This document shows, one piece after another, positions 9,926 to 23,500 of a stretch of DNA of 64,000 nt. Position numbers and translations under genes: made by a program. The DNA comes from Morinoia aosen (Eukaryota; Arthropoda; Malacostraca; Amphipoda; Talitridae), in NCBI GenBank assembly GCA_030386875.1, contig CM059572.1, forward strand, positions 40,793,732-40,857,731, written 5' to 3'. A model generated the notes under the pieces. That model worked only from the letters and a program-made list of their open reading frames with translations, did no database searches and was not told where the DNA came from. Every line of letters starts with the position of its first letter. The stretch's first letter is position 1.

Positions 9926-11671
9926 TAGCCCACGAATCTAACATCTCCCCTAAGTTGAATAAAAAATAACTAACAATAACTAACACTAAATAACATTTAT
10001 TTGAAGCTTCCGAACACAATGTGTCATATTTAACTCGAGCGTTTGTAACATTTAGCAGTGCAACCCATATTAAAGCAAATTTTCCACACAACTGAGCCCT
10101 GTACATTATTGTTGCCACTACATATCCTTGGTCAACACACTGGAAGAAGAAGAGACTCCTCTCAAGTAGGGATGTGAAAAGAGAAATTCAGTTAGTCCTT
10201 TAAAAAGTTAGCTTCGTATTAAATTACGTAGCTTAAACTTGTGAAAAACTTTTCACATGCGGTAAAAAGGCTGCAGAATTTGGCTCCCCGGCGAAAAATA
10301 GGCCGGCAGAGTCAACAGCAGGACTTGGGATGAAAGAATCCCCCGAATATCAAGATTTGGGCGTCGAAATTCAAGAAGAAAAATTTGTACGAGAGCGGGC
10401 CAAAAGTTTATTTATAGTTAGTTTCACGCCAGCGCAATCAACAAAAGAAAAACTTTGAAAGTTTCGTTTAACGTTCGATCACAAGTTTGGTTGCGGAATG
10501 CGCGCTCAATGCCGAGCGCTCCTCGACGTAACTTTAGCTGTAGCGGAAATTTGCGCACGGTTTGCTGCAATAGAAACTTTCTGAGTCTCCCATTTTATAG
10601 CGCGCACAATTGTATTACTTCAACGGCCTTACTCTACATACAGCGAACGGAATGAATTTACGGCATTCGTATACACAAAATACGCTACATTGTTAACAAC
10701 AATTCACAACCAAATACTCGCGGTTGAAGGACTGACTTAAAGAGCGGTGGAATGAAATTTTCCAGTACTGTAAAATGAAAGGAAAGAATTTTTATAGCAA
10801 AACAATTTCATTATGCATGGGAAATTTTCGTGATCATAAGGGACAAATACCTATCTGCCGTCAAATAAAGCGAATGCTTTCAGCCAATAACAGTAGACAG
10901 TCTGGAGAGCAGCAGTAGCGGCATCAACTGACGAGCAATCGACTGATCGTCCAATTTATAGATTGCGCTGCTTGCGGCACGGTTCCCTCGCGCAAGAATG
11001 ATAACGCCGCGATTAGAAAGCTATAAAAATGCAGGCCGAGGAACTAGAATGCCTCCAAAAATTTTATGCTCGAATGAGATCGTTTCAAAGAATTCATCGA
11101 GAGATAATTTTTTTGCTGAAAATGCTAGATAGAAGCTAGGGCACGCACTGTCCATTATACCGAAATATGTCACGATCGCAGTCATGTACAGATCGCGACA
11201 ATTTCAATAATATTAGATGGTTTTATTGCCGAGTAAAAGCAGCACTCGCTCTCCAGCAATATGGCTGATAGCGCAACTACGGGGGCTAGGGAATACTTAT
11301 TTGGCATTGCCGACCGAGGGAATTGCTCAACGATCAGCAAGAAAATTCATAGTGGAATTACATTTTGAAGTAAGAAGAGCGGCAACATGCCTTACACTAT
11401 CCATCAAATTGAAGTTTTAAAATTTATTACTATACATGTTCATCTACACAATTCTTCTGCCATTAAAAACAGGAAGTTTTTGGTGGCCATCGAGTTACAC
11501 AGGATTTTCCGCCAGCCTCTTCTTAAATGGGTCAAAATTCGTCCCAGGTAAGCAACGAATACGATGCTTAGTTCAAGTTGCGAATAACTCGGACTAAAAT
11601 TCATCAGTAAAAGTTGAGGTAAAATATGATGTATACCTCGGAGATCGACTGTGCTGCCGTGCAGTAGATTC
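9926..11671. other. Unrecognised sequence with a GC-richer patch
   Basis: No known family was seen. 10430-10660 and 10850-11050 are less AT-rich than their surroundings. GCTATAAAAATGC near 11022 resembles a TATA box, but no exon was recognised downstream. The frames at 10455-10655 and 11217-11420 are short and unrecognised. Confidence 0.4.
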
Positions 11672-12025
11672 AATTAAGTTTAAGCCTCCCTAACCACAAC
11701 AATGGTGTTCAGAGGAGACTAAGGATGGAGGTGCTATTAAATACGGAGTTACGGGAACGCAGAATCTGTGAACAAGGTGTGTTCTCATTCGATATACCCT
11801 GCGAATAGAAATGTCAAGTTTATGAAACAAAGTGAAAATTGAAAGAGGAAGTAACAGGTACTGAAGAAAATTGCAGAGCAGTAAACCGAAAAATTTCCTT
11901 AACAAAACAAAAAACTTTTTTTCAATAAAAAATGGCTTACCTGACTTTCAATGCGTAACTTCACATTTCTCCCTTGAGACCGCCAATTCCCATAGATACA
12001 ATAGTTCTCTTTCCGCTGAGGAGAG
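11672..12025 (-). mobile_element. Short retroposon copy 2
   Basis: Starts AAGTTTAAGCCTCCCTAACC and carries the family words for the middle (GGGAACGCAGAATCTGTG) and end (TTCCCATAGATACAATAG). The terminal CCCCCTGAGGGG is degenerate (CCGCTGAGGAG). No target-site duplication was found. Confidence 0.88.
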
Positions 12026-14552
12026 TTACTCGCAGATAGATTCACAACAGATTTAACTAGGTTCATCATTTTATCAGGAAATAAGAAAGAAAAGGATACA
12101 CCCGATCCTCAAACGTGCTCTCGACTGTACTGTCACCCAACAGTTATATTTTTGTGCAACTCTTCCAAGCTTGTGTGTCACACTAAAAAATAACTGAGCT
12201 CTAAAAATTGGCCTTAATACTACATACACAATTGTCATTCACTCCATGTAGAAAAAGAGTCATTACTTCTTATTTATTATTTGAAAACAAAGCCTCAAGT
12301 ATACTACGTACACTTAATTCATGCTATTACGATCACGAAATGGCTCATTTCATATTCATGAGACTTGATGTCATCATGCTTCATGAATTTCAAAAACGGT
12401 CCGAGCAAAAGAAGGGTCAAATATTGGTGAATACAAAATACACTCATACATTACTTGCAGCGCTCTCTTCGAAATTTTATGCTAGGTAGTCATTGGGAGA
12501 GGCTCAGAATTAGAGAGCGTTAAGCCACAATGTAACGACATACAGGATTCTGAAGTTGAATCATGGTTCTGTCAGATCTTTTTCATGTGTAGTCCACTCG
12601 GAGGTTCATAAGGAGAACGAAAAATGCATGAATAAGAGAATGAGAAGCAAGGAATCGTTACCCACTTCCGGTTTTTTCTCTTATACGGCAAACTTCCTCT
12701 TCATAAGAAAAAACACACAAATTCAGTTACGGGTGTGAACTGTCAAACTAAGCTGAAGTCAGACAATAATTACGAGATCATTTACAAGGATTAACGTAAT
12801 AACAGAAGACAAAAATAAATGCTCGCGTAGTGCCACTGAAGGCGAACTGTGCCGCTAGGTGGCAAAAAACTTGGACGCTAAGTCCCATTTCATGGCAGTG
12901 AGAAGCGAACACTCGATTCAAAGTTGCTGCGAATGGAATTAGATGGTTTAATTGTCCACCCTTAAGACCTAATTTGTCCACAAAGTTTTCGAAGTAGTTG
13001 GGTAAGAGGCAGAATGTTTAGAGTTCAGGCACTTGTCCTGGGAAAGACAAGGTTTGGATTGCAATCTCTTAGAAGCTTGAGGGTCACTGGTCTAGGGTAA
13101 CAGACGGCTCATTTCAGAATGTACTCCTCACTTAGGTTGAAAGAATGAAGGCTACTATATCTGAAGTACTTGAGAATTAATTAGCAAAACGTGAAATGTT
13201 CTCTCAAACCTACAATCAGATGAGGCTACTGAAATACGAATTCAATCAGGAGGAACAAAAACGTGAAAATATTATGGGTCGTTTGAAATAATATTCAATC
13301 CAAAAATTTTTAAGTCACCTATTTAAGGGTTATAGAAGGAAAATATCGTTTGTTTTAACGTCGAAATTTTTCGAGACAAATTGAATCAAACCAAACGCAA
13401 TAAAAATAATTTTGTCATACTATTGGTGGTATCATTTCAATTCTAAGAAAATTACTTTGGTTTTTTCAAGCAAAAATTAATTTTAAATTCTAAAAAATAA
13501 TGCAATATTTATTTAACAATCTGAGAAAATTCAAACTAAATAGAATAAAACATTAGTCATCAATATCGACTTCTGAGGCCGTCATTGTATCAACTTTCAT
13601 TGCAAATAATTTATATGAGAGGAAGCTATTAGATCGAGAGCGAAAGAGTTTTCCGGTTTAAAAATGTGAGTGATTCGAAGAAATGAGATCGATGTAAGTT
13701 GTAAGATGGCTTACATTGTGTGTCATGATGGCAAGTAAGTGAAATTTAACCTGGGCAGTGTAGAAGGATGAACACAGCGCAAGGGTTGTTCAACAGATAC
13801 CATGTAAAACAATTCTAAAATCTACGTCGCATTAGGATGATAACGAAGTGCCAGCAGCATTGAAAGAAAATAATTATATTGATTGCGATTTATTGTTATA
13901 CACGGCCATTATACATGCCTAAAAGAGAGCTTTATTAAGCTTTTTGTTTCACAAGTCAAAGAAAGAAAAGCGCATGATAAAGTAACTAGCCGAAAAAGTA
14001 GTAACTAGAGTAATTTAAGTAATTTGTCCTGCATTAACTACAACTCTTCGTGTACGCGCATTTAAAAAAAATGACTAAAATTAATCTCACAAAAATGTTA
14101 TCTTATGTATATATAATACAGTAGGAAACCAAAGGTTCTTTGAGGAAATGCAAAGTCCCAGAGGAATGATGGTTAAGACAAGCTTGTGTTTCCAAAAATA
14201 GATCGCAGATTATAACACTCGCTGGACGTTTATCACGCCAGAAATTTTGTCTTTACTTAATTTAAGGGAACACTTAATTAGGGTATTTTCATGAGCCGCG
14301 CAACCTGGCTAATTTATGGTTCAAAATTGACAGGGCTGCAACTTGAAACAAGCTGGTGCAGCAAATATTCATTAAAAGACTTCATGAAGGCAGTATGGTT
14401 TGAACAGCTACTAAGAAAACTTAGTAATTTGACATGAATGCTGAATTTTGAGGCTTGGCTACGCCGTGTTTGAGTGAAATTACAAACTTAGGAAACTTTC
14501 CGACAAGTTAAACTGAAATTAAAGCACTTTATTCTCGGGTCAATCTCTGAAA
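12026..14552. other. Unrecognised AT-rich sequence
   Basis: No array, transposon end or protein family was recognised. Short open frames (12208-12489, 12556-12738) have no recognisable content. The boundary with the GC-rich 21-bp array at 14553 is abrupt. Confidence 0.45.
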
Positions 14553-15818
14553 GGCGAGCAGCGTGCAGCCGGCGGAGGCGAGCGTGCAGCCGGCGAAGGC
14601 GAGCGTGCAGCCGGCGAAGGCGAGCGTGCAGCCGGCGAAGGCGAGCGTGCAGCCGGCGAAGGCGAGCGTGCAGCCGGCGAAGGCGAGCGTGCAGCCGGCG
14701 AAGGCGAGCGTGCAGCCGGCGAAGGCGAGCGTGCAGCCGGCGAAGGCGAGCGTGCAGCCGGCGAAGGCGAGCGTGCAGCCGGCGAAGGCGAGCGTGCAGC
14801 CGGCGAAGGCGAGCGTGCAGCCGGCGAAGGCGAGCGTGCAGCCGGCGAAGGCGAGCGTGCAGCCGGCGAAGGCGAGCGTGCAGCCGGCGAAGGCGAGCGT
14901 GCAGCCGGCGAAGGCGAGCGTGCAGCCGGCGAAGGCGAGCGTGCAGCCGGTGAAGGCGAGCGTGCAGCCGGCGAAGGCGAGCGTGCAGCCGGCGAAGGCG
15001 AGCGTGCAGCCGGCGAAGGCGAGCGTGCAGCCGGCGAAGGCGAGCGTGCAGCCGGCGAAGGCGAGCGTGCAGCCGGCGAAAGCGAGCGTGCAGCCGGCGA
15101 AGGCGAGCGTGCAGCCGGCGGAGGCGAGCGTGCAGCCGGCGGAGGCGAGCGTGCAGCCGGCGGAGGCGAGCGTGCAGCCGGCGGAGGCGAGCGTGCAGCC
15201 GGCGGAGGCAAGCGTTCAGCCGGCGAAGGCGAGCGTGCAGCCGGCGAAGGCGAGCGTGCAGCCGGCGAAGGCGAGCGTGCAGCCGGCGTAGGCGAGCGTG
15301 CAGCCGGCGAAGGCGAGCGTGCAGCCGGCGAAGGCGAGCGTGCAGCCGGCGGAGGCGAGCGTGCAGCCGGCGGAGGCGAGCGTGCAGCCGGCGGAGGCGA
15401 GCGTGCAGCCGGCGGAGGCGAGCGTGCAGCCGGCGGAGGCGAGCGTGCAGCCGGCGGAGGCGAGCGTGCAGCCGGCGGAGGCGAGCGTGCAGCCGGCGGA
15501 GGCGGGCGTTCAGCCGGCGAAGGCGAGCGTGCAGCCGGCGAAGGCGAGCGTGCAGCCGGCGTAGGCGAGCGTGCAGCCGGCGAAGGCGAGCGTGCAGCCG
15601 GCGAAGGCGAGCGTGCAGCCGGCGTAGGCGAGCGTGCAGCCGGCGTAGGCGAGCGTGCAGGCGGCGGAGGCGAGCGTGCAGCCGGCGGAGGCGAGCGTGC
15701 AGCCGGCGAAGGCGAGCGTGCAGCCGGCGAAGGCGAGCGTGCAGCCGGCGGAGGCGGGCGTGCAGCCGGCGGAGGCGGGCGTGCAGCCGGCGAAGGCGAG
15801 CGTGCAGCCGGCAGAAGC
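14553..15818. repeat. GC-rich 21-bp minisatellite, ~60 units
   Basis: About 60 highly similar 21-bp units with core GTGCAGCCGGCGAAGGCGAG. The main variable base is A, G or T in the word GCG(A/G/T)AG or GAG, arranged in blocks: A in 14580-15115, G in 15120-15205 and 15345-15500, T at scattered units. Because 21 is a multiple of 3, each frame codes a 7-residue repeat. Minus-strand 14488-15855 is open for 455 codons as (RLHARLR)n, with unique residues at both ends. Other frames read VQPAKAS (plus) and SPSPAAR (minus). I annotate this as a minisatellite, not a gene. Confidence 0.95.
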
Positions 15819-16717
15819 AGGATTGAGCAGTTGCACTACAAGCGCTTAAATGCATAAAGAAACAGACAAATGGGTGGTAAGTGATACAGTCGAGTACTAA
15901 GATGTAGCAAAATTGAACACTTAAATCAACGTACTTTATTGACGTTGGGCTGGGTAGCGTGTCCTTTCTAAAGCCATGAATATTTTAAGCAACAAAAATG
16001 GAAGAAAAGAATAACCCCTAAATATGGAACCACAGACATGCAGTTCGACGTACTGAAAGTTTGACTGCTGCGAAAGTTGCATGAGCTACAATCAGGAGCT
16101 GATAACCTTGAGATGCGCGTGAATATTTTAAGCGTGTGAACCAAAATAGCTACATTCAGCACATGCTGGAATTAGAAAATATCAGAAATTTGCTCGATCA
16201 TCTAGCAGCTCATAGATCATAGGGCACGATGAAGAGCATTTAGTGCGAGACTAAAATTCAACATTAAAATTTAGATGGTAATCAAGTTGATTTGAGGAAG
16301 CGACCAGTGTTAGAAGTTAAAGTCGGGTTGAGAAAGACAATATTGAACTAAATGAAAACCCTGAGAGTATTACGTAAAGATCAATGCTCCTTTTAGTGGG
16401 AAGAGAGAGAGCGAGCAAGGCGTGGGTCACTTTCAAGATGATTAACAATGGCCGTTGGGCGAATAATTTATTAGAATATGCAAGTCCCAAGGCTAAAAGA
16501 TGACATAAATTGTGTCTTTTGCACGAAATATTAATTTTGATGAAAAAAATTTAAGGGAATTTTCAAATTGCGACAAAGTTCTGCGCATTTTTTCGCTCAT
16601 AAAAAACCATCAACTTTATTAGAACTCGTGTGAAGTGGAGTCAGAATTCAACACCCGCAGAACAGTTCTTTTAGCGAACGATCAACACCGTGATGAAGGT
16701 GTGAAAATAATTTTATA
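15819..16717. other. Unrecognised AT-rich sequence
   Basis: Nothing recognised between the 21-bp array and the next retroposon. The 16703-16717 end is the left target-site duplication of that retroposon. Confidence 0.45.
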
Positions 16718-17082
16718 TTATTATTATTATTATTATATAAGAAAGTTTTAGCCTCCCTTAACCACGACAAAGATATTCCAAGAGAGGAAAGAGGAAGGCA
16801 CCATTTAGTATGGAGTTGAGGGAACGCGGAATCTATGCACAAGGTGCACAGAAACAGTAAGCTAGGAAAGAAGTTCATGAAGCAAGAAAAAGTTGAAGAA
16901 GAAAGTAGTAGGTGCTGAAAAACAGGACAGCAGTGAACCGAAAAAAGATGGTTCGTAACAAAATAAAAAACCTATTTTATTTCAACAAAAGGAAGCCTAC
17001 CTAACCTTCAGCTCGGGCCCTCACATAGTCCCCCTGGGAGCGCTAATTCCCATAGATACAATACCTGTATCCCCCTGAGGGG
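16718..17082 (-). mobile_element. Short retroposon copy 3, with target-site duplication
   Basis: A full-looking copy bounded by a 13-bp direct repeat AAATAATTTTATA (16705-16717 and 17083-17095). The plus-strand left edge is a (TTA)n tract, the (TAA)n tail of a minus-strand retroposon. The right edge is the family end GATACAATACCTGTATCCCC then CTGAGGGG. Duplicated target plus tail show insertion by target-primed reverse transcription. Confidence 0.94.
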
Positions 17083-17625
17083 AAATAATTTTATAAAGTA
17101 GAAAGTTTTTTAGTCCTGATTGATTAATGTACGTGGCATAAACAAACATAGTTCAAGCTATAACTCTTGGATTTCATTCAAGAAGTCTCGTGCAAGGATT
17201 TAAAACGAAAGCAAAACCAGTAGAAAGAAAAAACACTCAAGAACAGCTGAATTGAGACATCAAGCGCTTAACGTGTTACGTTCTCGATTGAGTCGCAAAA
17301 GTCAGAATAAAATCTATTTCCATAACTTCGTAGTTAGAGAATTAGTAATATTTCGCAGCTAATGTTGCCTGAGATCAATACGGTGGAGCGACCTCGATAA
17401 GATATTCATGAGGAGCATAAGTCACCAAAAAGGTTTCGAACTCGAGGACATCGAGGCGCACGGAATTCAAAGAGTCACGCAATGATGCAGCTAAAATAAC
17501 ATTCATTCAGGACCGAAATCGTCCGCTGAATTTATGTTGATAACTCTCGACTCGCTAAGAGTCAAGGCTATAGAGATCGAACCTTGAATTCTACTTCAAA
17601 TGACTGTGGAAACACCTTTAATAGT

Positions 17626-17628
<3 letters not shown>

Positions 17629-17672
<44 letters not shown>
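17629..17672. repeat. (TA)n microsatellite
   Basis: Pure TA dinucleotide run of about 22 units. Confidence 0.98.
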
Positions 17673-17678
<6 letters not shown>

Positions 17679-19328
17679 GCAATGTGAGCGTAGAAACCAG
17701 CTTGTGTTCTCAACAGTAATGTTACAAGTAGGTTGAGGTGCAACATTTGGAGAGTTATACCTATAAATATTTCCTCATAAAATTCCAGGTGTCTTCAACG
17801 AAGACGCAGAGTTAAGCCACGGCTCAGCCTACAACAAAGACGTTTTCAAAATCTGATAAGTCCATATCGAGGTGGAAAGAGAGCTCTGATCTTCATTTAA
17901 GCTGTTTACTCTAACCTCGACTGTTAATAAACACAAAGATGCAATGCGCTGCTTAAGCTTACATGACACATTAAATAGCTGAGAAGTATGAGCTACTTCA
18001 CCCAACAGTTCCATCAAATGCTACACTCACTGAAGAGAACGAGAAGCCAACGCATGATCGGAGCATGTCTTCCAAATTGCAACTCCAAGGTATAGTTACG
18101 AAAAAAGTTTTATCTATACCAAATATTTACTAGATGATAGAACACCCGTTGAAAATGCCTCGTGCCTGCAAATGAGAATCTCATAATTAGCTAATATTAT
18201 TTCGTAACCTGGACGTCAATTCGATGGCTTTGACTTGAGAAAATAATTATTTATGCTTCCTAAATCGGTCTAATTATTTAGAGAACTTGTCACATTCTAA
18301 TTTTATGCGAATAAAGAGTTCGCCAACTGTAACAGAGGTTGTGACGCGAATTAATAATCTATCAATGGAGCGTCGTAATCAATGTGGCATTCGATGTATA
18401 AGACTAAGGTTTGTTTACAGAGCTATGAGAAATTCAGCCTTGCAGAATATTTGATAACAGCAGAACTATAGACGAATTGGAGAAATGAATTTAAGGTTTT
18501 GAACTTGAAATAAAATTCTGTTGTAAGGAACTTCATTCGAAAATTATATTCGTACAAGTTAGCTTTTTCAGCGTGCACTGAAATTGCAAAAACAGTAAAT
18601 ATTAATTTGTTCATCTATTACTACCTGCGAGTTAATGGAACTGCGCGGTGTGATTAAAACGAGGGAACGAGATTTCAAATGAGCTCAGTTAATTATTCCT
18701 ACACGTTTAAGATTAGCGTTTATCCAAGACGGCTGCGAGCAATCAAAACAAACCATCAGAAGAACATTAAACCTGCTTAAAAACGGCACAGCAAAGTCTA
18801 GACTCCGCCCCTGCACTTACTTGATCAAGACACGGCTGTGCAGCTAAAAGTCTGCGGAATTTTCCCTGCCATGGTGAAGTTCTGGCAGAAGAACTTCAAC
18901 ATTGCTAACTTTTTGGGCAGTTTCCATTTACATAGACATGGAAGAACCCCGAAAATCGCAAAAGTTTCAGGACACAAGAAAAGAAGCGATAAAAAGTCCT
19001 GCACGGGTCATTGAGTAATGGGAGTCTAGTGCGAAATTCTAGTGAGCTCGTAACTGCACAACGAGTTGACGTCCGGGAGACTGGACTAGCGAATTTATGC
19101 GATACCAGAAGAAGGGATTACCTTTTTTATATTTTAGGAACGCAGTTCATGACTCAATTCTAAACATACCCATAGCTTTGATTACAAGTAATTTTGTAAT
19201 TTTCAAGGATTCAAGAAAACGAGTAAAGCGTGCGTTTTACTGTGCATGCAAATTATTGAAGATTTGTTAGTGAACATGTTTCTTTGATTGCAAGCATGTA
19301 AAAATATGTACGCAGAGAATTTGGAGAC

Positions 19329-19385
19329 TATAAAAGCCTGTTTTGTTGATTGGTTGAATCTTCGTTCAAACTGAAGGTGAGATTT
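19329..19385 (+). promoter_or_regulatory. Possible TATA promoter with short leader exon
   Basis: CTATAAAAGCC is a good TATA box. About 30 bases downstream comes TCTTCGTTCAAACTG, which could hold a start site. AACTGAAG followed by GTGAGATT is a consensus splice donor. TATA, short untranslated leader and donor is a common arthropod gene start. The only downstream exon candidate is around 19881-19982. No transcript evidence can be read from the sequence. Confidence 0.25.
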
Positions 19386-20241
19386 ACTCGTTTCGTTATT
19401 TCAGTCCCACACTGCACAACAACCCCCCGAAAAATATAAGGAAAGAGCTTCTCTAAAAAAAATATTCTATTCAAGGGCGCAGTTCTACAAGTTTAATTAT
19501 ATTACACACTCAGAGATCCATTGGGGATTTCCTGAAGTCTGCTCTACAAAAAAGACCAAGTTTTTCGAGATATTTTTTCGAACAGGAGAGCCGGAGAGTC
19601 CAAGCATTTTGTCACAAATTGGCGAGCAAGTCGTTTGCTAAACTTTCTTTCAACTCTCAATTTGGTGCCTTTCGTTAAGATTTTCGAAACGTTTTCAGGT
19701 TACTGCAAAACTGAAAGAGAAAGTTTAGTTCCTATCAAAGAAAGTCACAAAAATAAAATTACCCTCACTTCGAGCACAAGACTTCCAGAAAAGGGCTTTC
19801 TTTCGGACGCGAGTAGGAGGCTTGGAATGGAGCTCCTAACGTCATCTGGCGCTAAAATTCACTCGACTTCACTTTTGCAGGCTCCTCAGCTACGATATGC
19901 AACTCAAACTGCCCCAACTGCTTTGCTCTCTATGCAAATGATCCCCCGACGACAACGAGCAGCGCTGAGGGAAGTAGCATAATCTCAAAAAGTATGGTTG
20001 TTGGGTTAGATTTCAAATAGAGCTTCAACCACTGCTCAGTCATTCAATGATTCTAGTCAAAAAATTAAAAGACGCAGAAATTAAAATGAACAATCAAATA
20101 AAAATTTTATTCCCGCGTTATTAGAATTTATTGTGAAACCTTTTGAAATAATAATAAAAGTTATAATGAGAATGACACGAGTCCGTGCCCTGAATAGATC
20201 GATTACAGTTCAAACCCCATAAGAAAGACATTACATTATTA

Positions 20242-20570
20242 GTTAGTTTAAGTGGCCCTAATTGTAACAAATTTCTTTTCGAAGAAAGGAAGGAGGAGAG
20301 AACTATTTAGCACGGAATTAAGGGAACGGGGAATCTGTGCACAAATGTGTCCCAGCACCCTACGCATTGACGCACCAAGATTGAACCAACTAACGAAACA
20401 AGATAAAAGTTGAAGAAGAATCTAATAAATGATGAAAAAAGTACAGCATCAACCGAAAAGAGAGTTCGCAACAAAACCATGAACCTTGTTCTACATCAAC
20501 AATAGGAAGGATTTCGTGCCTAAACTTCAGCTCGATACTTACATTTTACCCTGGTAGCGCTAACAATAGA
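20242..20570 (-). mobile_element. Short retroposon copy 4 (old)
   Basis: Starts GTTAGTTTAAGTGGCCCTAATTG and keeps the words GGAATTAAGGGAACGGGG, AAAGTTGAAGAAGAA and TTCAGCTCGATAC. It is more diverged than other copies, and the terminal hairpin is lost. Confidence 0.8.
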
Positions 20571-23500
20571 AGAAAAAACCAAATTCCGCTAGTTTCAGTA
20601 CTTGGACAATCTATCCAGTCTAATATCTAAAAAAATTAAATAATACACGTTTTACAATATCATTCAGCCTGCTCAAATTTTTCAAGTACCTTAGTTCACC
20701 GAAAATTTTTTAGGTTACCATTAATGAAACTCCAATAACATTTGATTTGCATTTAAATATAAGTACGAGGAACCACAAAAACACCATACCCGCATTGTCC
20801 CCTAATAAAACTGATTTGGAAAAATGCAATACAGAAACATTTATTCATTAGGTTTCTTGTTCGTTCCTCATGTGCTTGCGCGAGACGTACTTGCTTTCAG
20901 TATCTGGTTAACTTGGCTTAGACCTTCAGCCATGTATAAACGGACATGCTTTTGGAGTTTGTCGCTCACACCATTGTACTACAACTCTGCTCACCAGAGC
21001 GCAGGAAGATGATACAGTTTTCATTTGGAGGAGTTTAACTTTACTTTGACGAATTTAATTTTACTTTGACGAGTTTGCTTTTGCTTTAATGAATTTACTT
21101 CATCTTTGAAGAGTTTGCTTTTAATCTGACGAGTTTAATTTTACTTTGACAAGTTTAATTTCATTTTTACGAGTTCTATTACATCTTAAACACTACTAAT
21201 TTACAGACGGTAAATGAGAAACAACGAAGATAGAAATAGTCCTCCATTATTTATTTTTCATTAAAATTTTGACGTTAGATCCGTGAGAATGAAGGCAGAT
21301 GCATCCATATCACAAGACCCGAGGATCAAAACAGACGGCGAGAGCCAGAATCCCGGTAGCGGCTCTCTAAAAGCCAGATACAGAGCTCCGGGTTGCAGGC
21401 TTTATAGCGAAATGATGTCAGCCGCAGAAGTGCAACACAAAGCTCTCTGATCTAAGTCAAATGTGGAGCGTCTTCGGGCTTAGCAAATGTAGCAATTCTA
21501 TGGAATATCCAACGTGTTCTGAATTACATGCTAAAATAAGAAGGGGATGATTTTGTTAATGAAATAAATACAGGTTGTAAATGAGTGCCGATATGAATGA
21601 CGTACTTGCTCTCTCACTATATTAGCTGTCATCTTCCACGTTGATAATCTATCCAAAACTTTTAAGCTCAGGTGGGAGCTATCTTTAGATATTTAAATTA
21701 GAAGAGACAAAATACTAATTTTTAACGAGCGTTCAAAGGAACGATTTAAATTCATTATCCAGCAAACAATATTGAAACTTTTACAACTTTTTTCGCGAGT
21801 CAAATACACAATGTGGTTTTAGTCTGTGTCGAATCACACAAAATAGTCATTTCCAGAGTTTAAGTCTGATTGATGTTATGCTCGAATTTCTTAATTATGG
21901 ACTCACCCAAAATGTCTCCCTTCATTGAAAGGTTCTGGGAATTTAATTCTCACATAATAGCGCGCGCTTAAAACTCTAGGAGCATTTTCTTTCATTACAC
22001 CCTGTTACCACAAATCCTAAATATAAAACGTTATGTTGCCACAAATCCTAAATATCATACTGCTGTTGCAATCAGAAGAAGCGAGTGGTGTTTGCTCAGT
22101 AAAATTGAAAATTGTTCACCCACGATTTTGTGTGTAGTATTTTCTAAACAATTTTTCAAAACGTTTTACAAACTTTCATTGGATATCTTTTTCGAAACCA
22201 GGCTAGAGCATGTAAGCAGTGCAAAAGTAAAATAATGAGATAGACGCGAGTTAAATTGCTTTGGTTGTACAAAAAGTCAACAAATTTCTGATTTCTGCAG
22301 AACACGGTATTTTAAGAAAAAAACATACCCTGATTAAGGTGAATGAGCATGAGTTTTGGATTCAGTTCTAAATTCAGGTCTTCATTACAAGGTACATTTA
22401 GGACGCATGTCAGCCCTGGAAACAGCGTAAACAGATGTAGGAGTTACATGTACAAAACTAACCTAAATTCGTCGCTTCTATCCACAAGTCAATATCCCTA
22501 AATTCAAAATACTTCATTTGCAAGCTCTTATCTGCGGCCTCTTTGCTGAAATCAGACGCGGTGCTTGATTGCAGAATTTCGGAGCCCGCAGAGGCATTAA
22601 AACGCCAAGATGAACATCACAAGGAGTGCTTTTCAACAACAGCGATAACATGTATTGAGCTGAAGTCCGTCGATATCGCCATTGCAGAAAACTATGCAGG
22701 GCTAAATACAGGACTTTCTAAGAAAGATTTAACAAAATTAACCCAGCTGAGGGGCCTCCATGCCTAGGCCCATAATAGAATCAGGGCACGGCCCACCGAG
22801 CCTATTGAGCTGTGCACGTCTAGGCAGAGGCTCAGGCAATTGCTGACTATCGGGAGCCTCGAATCCCGTGGCGTAAGTCAAAGTCAATTCTTGGGAATGA
22901 GGAGATTGGGGCGTCAATAGGATGAGATTGGACGGATCCTTTGTCGTATTGCCAAGTGGGCCGTTGACTTCCTTCGACTATTTTTTAGACAACTCGATCC
23001 CTTTTGTAATCTCAGCTCAGAATACAGTAAATAATAAGTTGAATTTTTCCACGTTAGATTTTAAACGGTTTTGCGAAATCTGATCTGTACGGAAGCACAC
23101 GGACTAAAAATAGTCTCTAAAAATGCGTATATGAAATCGGTTGTGTTTGTTAAATAGATTGAGAAAAGTTGTCAACCTTTGTGAATGAATGTTCCGAAAG
23201 CTTTTACGTTTTGATAAGAGAACCAACACAAAGAATTTACGTCAAATGATATTTACTGGAGCCTTTATTTTTTTCCCTAAAATTGGGTGTCATTGTACTA
23301 CGAACTTTTAATTAGAAAATGTCTCTCATAGTTGAAATCTAGATATCTATACAATGGAATAAAAATATTGAAACTTTCTAAAATAATCAGCGTTTGCAAA
23401 TAAACTTCTTATAAACTTTTTACCCAATAAACTTCTTACCCAATAACGCTCTCATTTGAGAACCTTCTTTAACTCTTCGACGTTTCCATTTTCCGACTCC

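Larger units (their letters stand above)
17083..20241. other. Unrecognised sequence with a microsatellite and a possible promoter
   Basis: Holds the (TA)n run at 17629-17672, a possible TATA promoter at 19329-19385 and an open frame at 19635-19982 (115 codons). The second half of that frame follows CTTCACTTTTGCAG, a good splice acceptor ending at 19880, and is GC-richer. The protein is not recognised. Confidence 0.4.

Noticed and set aside
14488-15855. 455-codon minus-strand open frame annotated as a gene
   Set aside because: The frame consists almost entirely of 21-bp repeats, and two further frames are also open over long parts. No known family has RLHARLR repeats. Kept only as a finding to test.
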